Below the pieces are notes generated by a model. That model had not been told where the DNA came from. It ran no database searches and worked only from the letters and a program-made list of their open reading frames with translations. From Streptomyces sp. NBC_01445 (GTDB lineage Bacteria > Actinomycetota > Actinomycetes > Streptomycetales > Streptomycetaceae), in NCBI RefSeq assembly GCF_035918235.1, contig NZ_CP109485.1, forward strand, positions 186,001-250,000: 64,000 nucleotides of DNA, read 5' to 3'. A program made the position numbers and the translations under genes. Each line of letters opens with the position of its first letter. Position 1 is the stretch's first letter. Below are positions 34,171 to 43,285 of the stretch, piece by piece.

Positions 34171-34269
34171 GCGTGAGTGGCCGATCCGGGTACCGTCCCG
34201 TCAGGATGATGGTCGATCCAGGACAGGCCCCCAGGTCGAGCCGCATGCGGGTACGGGTCACCGCGACAT

Positions 34270-34520
34270 AGGCAAGCGTGAGTCGACCCAGATTGCGCGC
34301 GGCATCGCTCACGCTCATGGCCTGGAGGTTGACGTCGACTACGAGGTGAACTACCTGATCACTGTCAACGACAGCGACCAGGCCGCCTTCGTGGCCCGCA
34401 CGGTGGGCGAAGTTTTCGGCCAGGATCGCTACCGGGAGGCGCCACGGGCCGGCATCGGTGCCGGAGGATTTCAGCTACGTCGCGGAACGCGTTCCCCCGG
34501 CCTTCGTGACGCCGAGCACC
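34270..34520 (+). pseudogene. M20-family amidohydrolase fragment
   Basis: ARGIAHAHGLEVDVDYEVNY followed by LITVNDSDQAAFVARTVGEV and, one frame over, EDFSYVAERVPPAF, is the C-terminal part of hippurate-hydrolase-like M20 amidohydrolases. The Glu-Asp pair of the metal site is in EDFSY. N- and C-termini are missing and a frameshift lies at about 34465. Confidence 0.7.
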
Positions 34521-34689
34521 TGCCCCTCCTCGCGAACCACAACGTCATAAACCACCAGGAGGACGCGTTCGCTGTGCGGGCCTGCTTGCTTGGTCCCACC
34601 GGCGACGCCGCCACCAGGCCCGATCCCAGGCCAGCCACTATCAGCGACAGGCCGCCCAGGCACGAAGATCGCGATCTACAGCTGGAGCA

Positions 34690-35303
34690 TTAGGAGCTCT
34701 TCGCGAGGAAGGCTTCAAGGAGGCGCTGGGCCGACTGATGATCGCAACGCATGGCAATTTCCATCGGAGTTTCTCCGTCAACGCACGGAAGAGAAGGATC
34801 GGCCCCATAAGCCAACACGATGGCGGTCAAGGCAGAATGCAACGGTATCCGGTCTGCAGGTTGGAATCACCCTCCAAATCAATCGCGTGCGCCAACAGCG
34901 CCATACCGAAGCAGATTTCGTTCGGGTCCGCTCCAGAACCCAGAAGAACAGCAAGTTCTTCATATTCATTCATCTCGACAGCTTGATGCACAGGCGACCA
35001 TGACTCACTCACGGAGCCAACTGAATCAATCACAATTTCATCCATTGTCAAATCTCCAGTACCGAGCGACGGTAATTCAATACTGGCACACTCATCTTCC
35101 GCACCACTAATAGAGAATGGACGACTGGGAACCAGGTCGATGGCCCCCATCAGTTCGGCAAGCAGCCCTCTATCGTCCACGGACTCCGCAGAGAAGGGGA
35201 GCTGCTTGATGTCGACCCACCGAAACCCGTGCTCTTTCGGATCTGGGACGTAGCGTCGAAAGTTGATGAAGGCGCTTCCCTCGTGAGAGAGCCCGTTGTC
35301 CAT
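34690..35303 (-). pseudogene. Ankyrin-repeat protein with one frameshift
   Basis: The N-terminal ~95 residues (FINFRRYVPDPKEHGFRWVD and so on) are not recognised. Ankyrin repeats follow: SPVHQAVEMNEYEELAVLLG, SGADPNEICFGMALLAHAID. A one-base deletion near 34843 breaks the frame; in the next frame the third repeat continues LHSALTAIVLAYGADPSLPC and ETPMEIAMRCDHQSAQRLLE to a natural stop at 34690. Without the deletion the protein would be ~204 residues. A single error could be a sequencing artefact. Confidence 0.75.
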
Positions 35304-35444
35304 GGCGCCAGCCTAGAAGGCAGGCAACGGGCCCTGGTGATCCACCGGACAGACCCTGACCACCGATGCCCTTCACTACTCCAGCGTCAGCGCGCTGCAC
35401 GCGCACTCTTCCTCGCCAGGCAGAAGACTCCTGACAAGCCCTGG
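35304..35444. other. Intergenic
   Basis: Short region between ankyrin and MFS genes. Nothing recognised. Confidence 0.4.
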
Positions 35445-36695
35445 TCATCCCGTCCCTTCCGCAGTAACGCCCGGCTGCGGCCGGGTTCGCGTGCCCCAGC
35501 GGGCAAGAGAGGGGCCGACAGCGCCCAGCGCCGCGAAGAACAACGCCAGCAGCAGCCAGCCCGCCGTCCCGAGGCCGAGCACCACCGTGGTGAGGATCGC
35601 GGGGGCAAGAGCCTGGCCCGCGCTGAAGCCGAGGCCGAGGACACCTTGGTACTGACCCTGGGCATGGTCGGGGGCAAGACCGAAACCCAGGGCGAAGCTG
35701 GCCGAGGACTCCCAGACCTCTCCCAGGCTATGGACGAAGATCGCTGCCAGGACCAGTCCCGCCGCCGCCCAGACAGGGGTGTACGCCGCCAGCGCCATCA
35801 TCGGGCAGCTGACGAGGAAAAGCAGCCCCGCAGTGCGAAACGCCCTGCCACCGTCGTGCAGGGTTTCGATACGGGAGCCGATCCTGGTCTGCATCAGCAC
35901 GCAGAAGGCGGCATTGACGGCGAACAGCGCGGCCACCGTCCAGCGCGGCACTTCGGTGTGTTCGGAGATCCAGATCGGCAGGAGCAGGGAGACCACCGGG
36001 TACTGCAGCCCCATGGCCCCGTAGAGGGCGGTGAACGTCAGGAACGGACGGTCCTTGAAAGCGAGCCAACGGCACTGCTGCGGCGGCGCTGCCAGCACCG
36101 GATAACGGGGCAGCAGAAGCAGAAACACCGCGCACAGGGCGAAGCTCGCCGCGTTGCCGAGGATCAGCGTGACATAGGCGCCACGGGTGTCCGCGGCCAG
36201 CGCCAGCCCGGCACCCACCGTTCCGAGAATGACGCCAAGATTGACGAAGGTTCGCAACCTCGCCCGGAACAGGGCCGGGCGATCACCCCCCACCCGGACC
36301 ACCAGAACGCCCCAGGCCGCCCCACCAGCCGCCGCGGCCATCTGATCGACCGTCGCGATGATCGTGAGCGCGGCCCAGCTCTCGACGACGACGAGGGCCG
36401 CCATCGACATCGCCTGGACCGCGAGGGCCAGCATCATGATCGTGCGTGCCCCGCGCCGGTCGGCGAGATGCCCTCCGGGGATCCCCGCGCACAAGCCGAT
36501 CACTCCGGCGATGGTGAGCGCGGCGCCGACCTGCACCGCGGGCAGGCCCACGACCAAGGTGAAATAGAGCGCCGACGCCGCGTTGAACAGACCGTTGCCG
36601 ACCCGGTTGACGAAACTGGCGCCGATCAGCACGCGCTCCGGCCCGTTGTCCCCTGCCATGCGGCCTATTCGGCCTGCCAGGCCGCCCTTGATCAC
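35445..36695 (-). CDS. MFS transporter, drug-efflux type
   Basis: 416 residues from GTG at 36695, 12 transmembrane segments. It opens VIKGGLAGRIGRMAG, then FVNRVGNGLFNAASALYFTL. The MFS loop 2-3 signature is GGHLADRRGARTIMMLALAV, and SLGEVWESSASFALGFGLAP is typical of actinomycete multidrug exporters of this branch. An ATG at 36659 is an alternative start; the conserved N-terminus favours the GTG. No regulator is adjacent. Substrate unknown. Confidence 0.88.
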   Translation of the reverse strand: MIKGGLAGRIGRMAGDNGPERVLIGASFVNRVGNGLFNAASALYFTLVVGLPAVQVGAALTIAGVIGLCAGIPGGHLADRRGARTIMMLALAVQAMSMAALVVVESWAALTIIATVDQMAAAAGGAAWGVLVVRVGGDRPALFRARLRTFVNLGVILGTVGAGLALAADTRGAYVTLILGNAASFALCAVFLLLLPRYPVLAAPPQQCRWLAFKDRPFLTFTALYGAMGLQYPVVSLLLPIWISEHTEVPRWTVAALFAVNAAFCVLMQTRIGSRIETLHDGGRAFRTAGLLFLVSCPMMALAAYTPVWAAAGLVLAAIFVHSLGEVWESSASFALGFGLAPDHAQGQYQGVLGLGFSAGQALAPAILTTVVLGLGTAGWLLLALFFAALGAVGPSLARWGTRTRPQPGVTAEGTG

Positions 36696-36823
36696 GGACG
36701 GCAGGCTAGCAGCGGCCGCAGAACCCGCCGCAGTCGTACCAAGATCGCGTGCCCCAACCGCGAGGCGGGCCCCGACGAATGCTCCATCCCGAAGGCCGTG
36801 TCGACAAATGAAGGCACCCTCAA

Positions 36824-36930
36824 GTGACCTGCGCGGTCGCGGCATCGGGCTCGCCCCAAGTGGCCGACCTGGTGAAGCGCAGCTCCTTGCCGTGGTTCGG
36901 CGGCCGCCCACCCTGCGGCGGTGCAGGCTT
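36824..36930 (-). pseudogene. IS701-type transposase fragment
   Basis: GGRPPNHGKELRFTRSATWG followed by EPDAATAQVT matches the segment RPPRHGGEFVFGQPNTWSIP of the IS701-type transposase at 17-18.7 kb, but from a different subgroup. About 35 codons survive, next to the IS5 element. Confidence 0.5.
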
Positions 36931-37820
36931 AGAAGCACTAACAGAAGTCGTTGATCATGTGACTTTCGGCTTGTTCGGTCGTTGGTCTCGGTGTGGGAAA
37001 GCGTCAAGCGCGGCCGTGGGTCGTGTCGGATGAACTGTGGTCGCTGATCGAGCCGTTATTGCCCGAGCCGGGCCCGAAGCTGGTGGCGGGCCGGCCGCGG
37101 GTGCCGGACCGGCAGGCGTTGTGCGGGATCTTGTTCGTGCTGCATACGGGCATCCAATGGGAGTACCTGCCCCAGGAGTTGGGCTTCGGCTCGGGCATGA
37201 CCTGCTGGCGACGCCTGGCCGCCTGGAACGAGGCCGGCGTGTGGGACCAGCTGCATGTCGTGCTGCTGAGGAAACTGCGGGCCTCGAACAAGTTGGACTG
37301 GTCGCGGGCGGTGATCGACTCCTCCCACGTCAGGGCAGCTCGGCGCGGCCCAAAAGCGGGCCCAGCCCGGTCGACCGCGCGCGACCAGGCAGCAAGCATC
37401 ACGTCATCACCGACGGCCAGGGCATCCCACTCGCGGTGTCGCTGACCGGCGGAAACCGCAACGACGTCACTCAACTGCTGCCCCTGCTCGACAAGATCCC
37501 ACCCGTCGCTGGTGTTGTCGGCCGACCGCGACGGCGACCGGACATGCTCTTCGCCGACCGCGGCTACGACCACGACAAGTACCGGCGGCTCCTCTGGCAG
37601 CGCGGTATCCGCCCGGTTATCGCCGAGCGGGGCTACCCGCACGGCACCGGCCTGGGCGTCTTCCGCTGGGTCGTCGAACGCACCATCTCCTGGCTGCACG
37701 GCTTCCGCCGCCTACGCATCCGCTGGGAACGCCGCGACGACATCCACGAGGCCTTCCTCGGACTTGCCACCTGCCTCATCACCCACCGCCACGTCCAGCG
37801 CCTTTGTTAGGACCTCTTAA
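36929..37820 (+). mobile_element. IS5-family insertion sequence with two frames
   Basis: A 0.9-kb element. The ends carry imperfect inverted repeats (CTAACAGAAG on the left; CTAACAAAG on the right, complement strand). It encodes a transposase in two overlapping frames. A diverged dead copy lies at 6.4-7.0 kb. Confidence 0.8.
36993..37810 (+). CDS. IS5 transposase made by -1 frameshift
   Basis: The first frame (36993-37445) starts MGKRQARPWVVSDELWSLIE and contains QEYLPQEL-type helix-turn-helix and the first Asp in SRAVIDSSHVRAARRGPKAG. The second frame, to 37810, continues PGSKHHVITDGQGIPLAVSL, then MLFADRGYDHDKYRRLLWQR with the second Asp, and FRWVVERTISWLHGFRRLRI with the Glu. The slippery heptamer C CCA AAA at 37349-37355 lies exactly in the overlap and would shift ribosomes by -1 to give one ~272-residue DDE protein. 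Probably active. Confidence 0.88.
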
Positions 37821-38126
37821 GCAGACACCCAACCAGCCCCGGCGCGGAGCTGGTTGCGTGCCGAGGTGGAGGAGTGAGCGCAGCAAGGGATGGCCTGGGC
37901 GCCCCTCCCCTACCATGCAGGCGTGATCAAGCCCATTGAACTCTTGATATTTGACTGTGACGGCGTTCTGGTGGACAGCGAGCGCATCGCAGTACGCGTG
38001 GACGCGAGGAGCCTGGCGTTGCTCGGCTGGCCGCTCAGCGAGGCTGAGATCGTCGGGGCCTCCCCCTGAGTGGTGGACACGCTGATACTGGATCTGCTTG
38101 ATCCGGAGGAAGCGAGAAGACCGCCG

Positions 38127-38471
38127 ATGGCGATGAAGGACTACTCGGACGAGTTCAAGGCCGATGCCGTGGCCCTGTACGAGTCCACACCCGGGGCGAC
38201 CTACAAGAGCATCGCCGCTGACCTGGGCGTCAACCGGGCGACCCTGCGTGAGTGGGTGCTGCGGGACCGCGAACGCCGTGGCGCCGGCGCCGCGGCTGCG
38301 AAGCCGGGCACCCGGCCTCGGGAGGCGGTGCCGTCCGCTGATCCGGACGAGCGGGTCCGGCAGCTGGAGGCCCGGGTGGCCGAACTCGAGGCGAGTGAGC
38401 GCAAGCTGGCCACCGAGCGGGACATCCTCCGCAAGGCGGCCAAGTATTTCGCCGGAGAGACGAACTGGTGA
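38127..38471 (+). CDS. IS3 OrfA (helix-turn-helix protein)
   Basis: 114 residues. MAMKDYSDEFKADAVALYES and SIAADLGVNRATLREWVLRD form the HTH_Tnp_1 DNA-binding part; RVRQLEARVAELEASERKLA is a coiled coil, and the end ILRKAAKYFAGETNW is the standard OrfA tail. The ATG at 38127 opens the conserved sequence. The stop overlaps the orfB start by GTGA. Confidence 0.92.
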   Translation: MAMKDYSDEFKADAVALYESTPGATYKSIAADLGVNRATLREWVLRDRERRGAGAAAAKPGTRPREAVPSADPDERVRQLEARVAELEASERKLATERDILRKAAKYFAGETNW

Positions 38472-39364
38472 GGAGCCGCTTCCAGTTCGTTGACGACCAC
38501 CGGGACACCTACGAGGTGAAGCGGCTCTGCCAGGTCCTGGACGTGAACCGGTCCAGCTACTACAAGTGGCTCGCCGGCGCCGAGGCCCGGGCCACCCGGC
38601 AGCACCAGGACCGGCTCCTGGCCGAGGAGATCCGCGAGGTCCACGGCGAGTCCGGCGGCGCCTACGGCTCCCCGCGAGTGACCGCCGAGCTCCGCGAGAA
38701 AGGACGGCGGGTCAACGAGAAGCGCATCGCCCGGATCATGCGGACGTTCTCCATCACCGGTATCCGCCTGCGCAGACACGTGCGCACCACCGTCCCGGAC
38801 CCGGCAGCCTCACCGGTCCCGGACCTGTTCCAGCGGGACTTCACCGCCACCGGACCCGGACTGAAATACATGGGCGACATCACGTATCTCCCCCTGGAAA
38901 ACGGGCAGTTCCTCTATCTGGCGACCGTGCTGGACTGCTTCAGCCGCAAGGTCGTCGGCTGGTCCATCGCCGACCACATGCGCACCAGCCTGGTCGCCGA
39001 CGCACTGCGGATGGCAGCGGCGACCCGCGGCAGCCTGGAGGGCGCCGTGTTCCACTCCGACCACGGGGCCCAATACGGCTCCCGGGCCTTCGCCGGCCTC
39101 TGCGACCAGCTCGGGGTCACCCGGTCGATGGGCGCGGTCGGCACCAGTGCCGACAATGCGGCCTGCGAAAGCTTCCACGCCTCCCTGAAACGCGAGACCC
39201 TCCAGGGCGCCCACGACTACGGCGACTCCGGCACCTGCCGCAGGACCGTCTTCGCCTGGCTGACCCGCTACAACACCCGCCGCCGGCACTCCGCCAACGG
39301 CCACCTCAGCCCCAACGAATACGAACACCGACACCACACCGCTAAACTCACGCTCGCCGCGTGA
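38468..39364 (+). CDS. IS3 OrfB (integrase-core transposase)
   Basis: 298 residues, GTG start in a GTGA overlap with orfA. An HTH_21 region (ESGGAYGSPRVTAELREKGR) precedes the rve integrase core with the DDE residues in YMGDITYLPL, FHSDHGAQYGS and AACESFHASLKRE. Intact, so the element should be able to move. Confidence 0.94.
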   Translation: MRSRFQFVDDHRDTYEVKRLCQVLDVNRSSYYKWLAGAEARATRQHQDRLLAEEIREVHGESGGAYGSPRVTAELREKGRRVNEKRIARIMRTFSITGIRLRRHVRTTVPDPAASPVPDLFQRDFTATGPGLKYMGDITYLPLENGQFLYLATVLDCFSRKVVGWSIADHMRTSLVADALRMAAATRGSLEGAVFHSDHGAQYGSRAFAGLCDQLGVTRSMGAVGTSADNAACESFHASLKRETLQGAHDYGDSGTCRRTVFAWLTRYNTRRRHSANGHLSPNEYEHRHHTAKLTLAA

Positions 39365-40040
39365 TCAATAACCGCGTGCCCACCTTCACGGGGGAAGGCC
39401 CGTCGAACGCTTTGTAGGCCGCTCACACGCCGACATGATCACCGAGGTCGAGAAGCACCTCGGCTACCGGCTCCGGGACGGGTGCGAGGCGGAGCAGCAC
39501 CGGTTGTACCGTCAGGCCATGGAAGCCGAACTCACCACCGTCGACGGCGTGGTGGAGGCCCTCGACGAGATCCAGTTGCCCACCTGTGTAGCCTCCAGCA
39601 GTACGCATGCCGGTCTTCGCCACACTCTGGGTCTGACCGGGCTGTACCCGCGCTTCAAAGGTCGCATCTACAGCGCGGCGGAAGTGGCCCACGGCAAGCC
39701 GGCACCCGACCTCTTCCTCCACGCGGCACGGCGAATGGGATTCGACCCTGAGGTCTGCGCCGTGGTCGAGGACAGCCGCTATGGTGTGCAGGCTGCCCGC
39801 GCCGCTGGCATGCGCGCGTTCGGCTACTGCGGCGGGCTCACCCCGGCAGAGTGGCTGCACGGGCCGGGCACAGTGGTCTTTGATGACATGCGTAACCTGC
39901 CGGCTCTCCTCTCCCAGGCGTGATCGTCGAATGTTGATCACGGGCTGCGGCCGCACGACCTCAAGGCTGCGGTTACTTACCGCATCCTCGGCTGGCTCAC
40001 CCGGATGATCACCGGCCCGCTCGTGCTCTGACAAGGAGGG

Positions 40041-40069
40041 TTCACCGGTTGGCGTGCACACCGTAGCCT
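40041..40069 (+). promoter_or_regulatory. Promoter of the DUF402 gene
   Basis: TTCACC, a 17-bp spacer, then TAGCCT, which ends 6 nt before the ATG at 40076. This arrangement predicts transcription starting at the A of the start codon, a leaderless mRNA. Confidence 0.6.
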
Positions 40070-40075
40070 CCCTCC

Positions 40076-40588
40076 ATGGGTGAAGGAGAGGTTCGGGTCG
40101 TCGTGCGCAAGTTCGACGGCAGTCTGCACTGGCACCACACCATGGTGCGGCTGGGAGAGGACGAGTACGGGGTCTGGCTCGGTGAGTCGATCGGGACGAT
40201 CTACGGCAAGGGCGAACAGTCCGAGGTCTACGCCACTCAAGAGCCACGCGTCATGCTCTTTCCCCGTGACGCCTGGTGGACGGCCATGTTCCAGGAGGCA
40301 CCTGCGCAGCTGGATGTGTACTGCGACGTCACCACGCCGCCAAAGTGGGTACACACGGGTGGAGTCACCACGGTCGACCTGGACCTGGACGTCTGCCGGA
40401 CACGTGCAGACGGATCCGTCCACATCGCCGATGAGGATGAGTTCGCCACCCATCAGGGCCGCTACGGCTACCCGCAGCACGTCATCAGCCACGCAGAGAA
40501 CACCGCGGAGTGGCTGTCAGCAGCGCTGCGCGACGGCACCGAACCTTTCGCTACCCGCTACCGCGCGTGGCTTGCCCAAATTCGTTGA
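40076..40588 (+). CDS. DUF402-family protein
   Basis: 170 residues, DUF402/FomD-like. Conserved segments are GSLHWHHTMVRLGEDEYGVW near the start, AQLDVYCDVTTPPKWVHTGG and TTVDLDLDVCRTRADGSVHI, then EDEFATHQGRYGYPQHVISH. The Asp/Glu residues in VDLDLDV and DEDEF bind metal in characterised relatives, which hydrolyse nucleotide or phosphonate diphosphate bonds. No operon partners. Transcript probably leaderless. Confidence 0.85.
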   Translation: MGEGEVRVVVRKFDGSLHWHHTMVRLGEDEYGVWLGESIGTIYGKGEQSEVYATQEPRVMLFPRDAWWTAMFQEAPAQLDVYCDVTTPPKWVHTGGVTTVDLDLDVCRTRADGSVHIADEDEFATHQGRYGYPQHVISHAENTAEWLSAALRDGTEPFATRYRAWLAQIR

Positions 40589-40686
40589 GCTCAGCAGACC
40601 TGATGCGGCACCACAACCGCACTTCACACCAGCGTCTGTGGACGATCACGTAATTCCCCGCAGCTAGAGATCTTCAATGGCTGAGG

Positions 40687-40850
40687 TTACGGCGGTTGGA
40701 AGTCGAGGCCAGTCTTGGCGATGAGGCCGGGTCGGTACTGCATCCGTTTGAGCCGGGTCTTCACGAGCGTGGTGAGCTGGTCGAGGCTGTGTTTGGTGAG
40801 GTTGGCCAGGGACCACTTCAGAAGGCTTCCGCTTTCCGAACGTGATCGTT
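40687..40850 (-). pseudogene. IS630-family transposase tail
   Basis: LLKWSLANLTKHSLDQLTTL followed by VKTRLKRMQYRPGLIAKTGL and a stop matches the C-terminal end of Streptomyces IS630/Tc1-like transposases. The catalytic part is missing. Confidence 0.7.
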
Positions 40851-40938
40851 TGGTTGGGGCTTGGCGGGCATGAACGGCGGTTGATGGCGGGAGAGATGGG
40901 GTGGTTCGTCCGCTCGTACTCGCTCGTGGAGGTGGCTG

Positions 40939-41414
40939 ATGCCGTCGGTGCTGGGACTGCTGGAGGCCCGGGAGAAGAAGATCCGGGAAGAGGTCGCGCA
41001 GCTGCGGGAGGAGGCCGAGCGGGTGCAGGCTGCGCTGGCTGCGGCGGAAGATGCCGTGGAGCGGCTGGCGGGGGCCCGGGCGGCGGTGGCCGAGGTGCTG
41101 GCCGAAGCTCCGGCCGGGGACGCGGGGTCGGTGCGCGGCGCGGTGGCGGGCTCGGTGGTGCCGCACCGGGCCGATGGTGTCGGTGTGGAGGCCCTCGCGG
41201 CCGAGTATCAGCAGATCCTGACGGTGCTTGCCGCGCCGCGCGCTGCCGAGGCATGCGGGCGAAGCAGATCGCTCTGGCGTTGGGCTGGGACACGACGCCC
41301 GCCAGGGTGGAGGGAGTGCGCGGCCGGGTGAAGCGGCTGGCCGCCCGGGGATGGGCCACCGAGGTCGAGCCGGGAGTATTCGGCGCGGTCAGTGCAGTGT
41401 CGGCCGCGGGGTGA
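40939..41414 (+). pseudogene. Conserved Streptomyces coiled-coil protein, frameshifted
   Basis: The first frame starts MPSVLGLLEAREKKIREEVA and continues as a long coiled coil (QLREEAERVQAALAAAEDAV), then VEALAAEYQQILTVLAA. After about 41253 the second frame gives MRAKQIALALGWDTTPARVE and VRGRVKRLAARGW, a small winged-helix-like end. The two halves belong to one protein that I know as a frequent companion of insertion sequences in Streptomyces; its role is unknown. A frameshift makes this copy dead. The 3' end overlaps the IS5 transposase stop region. Confidence 0.7.
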
Positions 41415-42327
41415 AGGCGTCGCGGCGGCGTCCGGCCAGCCGGCTGCCCATCAGCATGGTCATGGACCACTGCACCATCGCCTCATGCATGGCGGTCAGC
41501 ACCTCGTAGTCGCGCACCAGACGACGCGAACGCACCAGCCAGCTCAGCGTGCGTTCCACCACCCATCGCCTCGGCAGCACCACGAACCCCGCAGTGTCGT
41601 CCGAACGTTTGACGATCTCCAGGGTGAGCTGGAGCTCCTCGCTCGCCCAGTCGACCAGCCGCCCTGCGTAACCGCCGTCCGCCCACACCAGCCGGATCGA
41701 GAAGTACCCTTCCCGCAGCCGGGACAGTAACGGCACGCCCGCATCGCGGTCCTGCACGCTCGCCGCCGTCACCAACACCACCAGCAGCAGCCCCAGCGCG
41801 TCCACGGCCAGGTGCCGCTTGCGGCCGCCCACCTTCTTCCCGCCGTCCCAGCCCGACGTGGTGCGCGGCACGCTCGCCGCCGCCCGCAGCGACTGCGAGT
41901 CCACGATCGCCGCCGTCGGATCGACCTTGCGGCCCTCCTTGACCCGGACCGCGTCACGCAGCCGGTCGTGCAGCTCGGTCAGCAGCCCGCAGACCTGCCA
42001 GCGGCGGGCGAAGGCATGGACCCGCCGAAACGGCGGAAAGTCCGCCGGCAGATTCCGCCACTTCACCCCGTTGTCCACGACATACCGCACAGCGTCGATC
42101 ATGATGCGGTGGCAGTAGCCCTCCGGCCGCCCGCCCCGGCCCTCCAGCCAGGCCGGCACTGGCAACGCAGCCCGCACCACTTGCCACTCCGCCTCCGTCA
42201 TATCCGAGCCGTAGCATGGCAGCCGGTTCGGATGGTCCGCCGCGTTGCCGAACCGGTGCACGAGACAGTCACACGACCGCGCCGACGAGCTGGCCTCCAC
42301 GGACATCGACACGGCAGACTGCGACAA
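41389..42327 (-). CDS. IS5-family transposase
   Basis: Up to 312 residues. The helical N-terminus has YGSDMTEAEWQVVRAALPVP, followed by DAVRYVVDNGVKWRNLPADF. The DDE residues are AAIVDSQSLRAAASVPR, LVWADGGYAGRLVDWA and RRWVVERTLSWLVRSRRLVR. The C-terminus is typical (HEAMVQWSMTMLMGSRLAG). Intact and possibly active. The start is uncertain: ATGs at 42327 and 42306 give N-terminal extensions usual in this subgroup. Confidence 0.9.
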   Translation of the reverse strand: MSQSAVSMSVEASSSARSCDCLVHRFGNAADHPNRLPCYGSDMTEAEWQVVRAALPVPAWLEGRGGRPEGYCHRIMIDAVRYVVDNGVKWRNLPADFPPFRRVHAFARRWQVCGLLTELHDRLRDAVRVKEGRKVDPTAAIVDSQSLRAAASVPRTTSGWDGGKKVGGRKRHLAVDALGLLLVVLVTAASVQDRDAGVPLLSRLREGYFSIRLVWADGGYAGRLVDWASEELQLTLEIVKRSDDTAGFVVLPRRWVVERTLSWLVRSRRLVRDYEVLTAMHEAMVQWSMTMLMGSRLAGRRRDAFTPRPTLH

Positions 42328-42439
42328 CAGGGCCCTCTCCTGGTACTCGGATCGGTTCGCACCTCCGAACTACCAAGAGGCCCTGCCGTCATGCCCCGGC
42401 ACCGCCAGCATCACCCCATCAGGGACCTCGTTCGACTGA

Positions 42440-42823
42440 TCAAGACCGCCGAACGGCAAGCGGACGCCTTCCGAGCGGCGGCGTGCAGCGGCCGGCGGGA
42501 GGTTTTGGGCGACGGCGGTTCTCCGAGGGGATGCGCGCGGCGATCTCCCGGGCGAACCACTCGGCTTCCTCGGACAGCTCGTCCAGGCCCTCCGCAGCGA
42601 CCAGTTGAAGAAGACGTAGCAGGTCGTGGGCTTCGTCGAGGGTAAGCATCTCCAGACGGATCGCTGTGGTGTCCTGCGCCGGGATCAGACTGATGGCATC
42701 CGAGTTCATGTCCTGGAGAACGACCGCCAGAGCCAAGAGGATCTGAAAGAGCTGCCCGAGCACCCGCACGGCCCTACCCATATCCGTGCACCCGCCGGGC
42801 TGGACCCTGACGGCGAAGATCAA
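42440..42823 (-). CDS. Hypothetical protein
   Basis: Up to 127 residues; the convincing part is MNSDAISLIPAQDTTAIRLE, then TLDEAHDLLRLLQLVAAEGL and DELSEEAEWFAREIAARIP. This is a helical, acidic small domain. An ATG at 42709 is a likely start, since the preceding residues look less natural. No family recognised. Confidence 0.5.
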   Translation of the reverse strand: MIFAVRVQPGGCTDMGRAVRVLGQLFQILLALAVVLQDMNSDAISLIPAQDTTAIRLEMLTLDEAHDLLRLLQLVAAEGLDELSEEAEWFAREIAARIPSENRRRPKPPAGRCTPPLGRRPLAVRRS

Positions 42824-43270
42824 CGGTCGATCGGCTGAACCCGGTCCAGCCCGGTCTCGCGCACGATGCGCGCCACGGTCCCCTCCAGCGTGCTGCTCGC
42901 GTGAATCACCGTCTCGATTCCGCTGGGCAGCAGATCTCGCTCCCGGTATCAGCCCTGAAGGTGTTGCTCGGTGACCTGGGTCAGATAGTCGAGGTCGGGC
43001 TTGGTCGCATGCCGCGCGAGCGTTTCCGCCAAGGGCACGTCCAGGTAGTAGCAGCGGGAGACACCCCGATGCTCGCCGACCAGGTCCTCGAGCATCGGCC
43101 CGTACCGGTCCGCATACATGATGCCCTCGACCACGACGTGGTAGCCGGCGTCGAGCGAATAGCGGGCCACCGTATTGATCAGCCCGATGTTCTTGCCGCC
43201 GGCCACATCCCGCTCACGCCGCACGATCCTGGGGAGGTTGTCCTGAGCGACCAGAGCCAGGCCCCGGCCG
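42820..43270 (-). pseudogene. P-loop kinase-like gene, truncated, with in-frame stop
   Basis: ARYSLDAGYHVVVEGIMYAD, then GVSRCYYLDVPLAETLARHA and DYLTQVTEQHLQG stop YRERDLLPSG, IETVIHASSTLEGTVARIV. This is the C-terminal two thirds of an AAA/zeta-toxin-like small-molecule kinase. A TGA stands where Trp is expected (D-W-Y in relatives). The P-loop N-terminus is missing at the junction with the monooxygenase gene (about 43270). Non-functional. Confidence 0.7.
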
Positions 43271-43285
43271 AGGACGGGCTGGAGT

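Larger units (their letters stand above)
38055..39401 (+). mobile_element. IS3-family insertion sequence (IS51/IS407-like)
   Basis: 1347 bp. The left end GGGGCCTCCCCCTGAGTGG and right-end complement GGGCCTTCCCCCGTGAAGG form imperfect 27-bp inverted repeats (about 20 matches). A 3-bp direct repeat GTC lies on both sides (38052-38054 and 39402-39404). Two genes, orfA and orfB. It sits inside the HAD hydrolase gene. Confidence 0.93.
37923..39923 (+). pseudogene. HAD-family hydrolase split by an IS3 element
   Basis: The 5' part (GTG at 37923) reads IELLIFDCDGVLVDSERIAV, motif I of HAD phosphatases. After 38054 the IS3 element intervenes; the gene resumes at 39405 with RFVGRSHADMITEVEKHLG, motif II CVASSSTHAGLRHTLGLTG, motif III HGKPAPDLFLHAARRMGF and motif IV VVEDSRYGVQAARAAGM. 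Removing the element and one GTC copy restores a single 216-residue frame with no change. The original enzyme was a beta-phosphoglucomutase/phosphatase-like sugar-phosphate hydrolase. The insertion looks recent. Confidence 0.93.

Noticed and set aside
35229..36827. Plus-strand frame of 532 codons
   Set aside because: Antisense shadow of the MFS transporter; Arg/Gln/Asp-rich and with no membrane or domain pattern.
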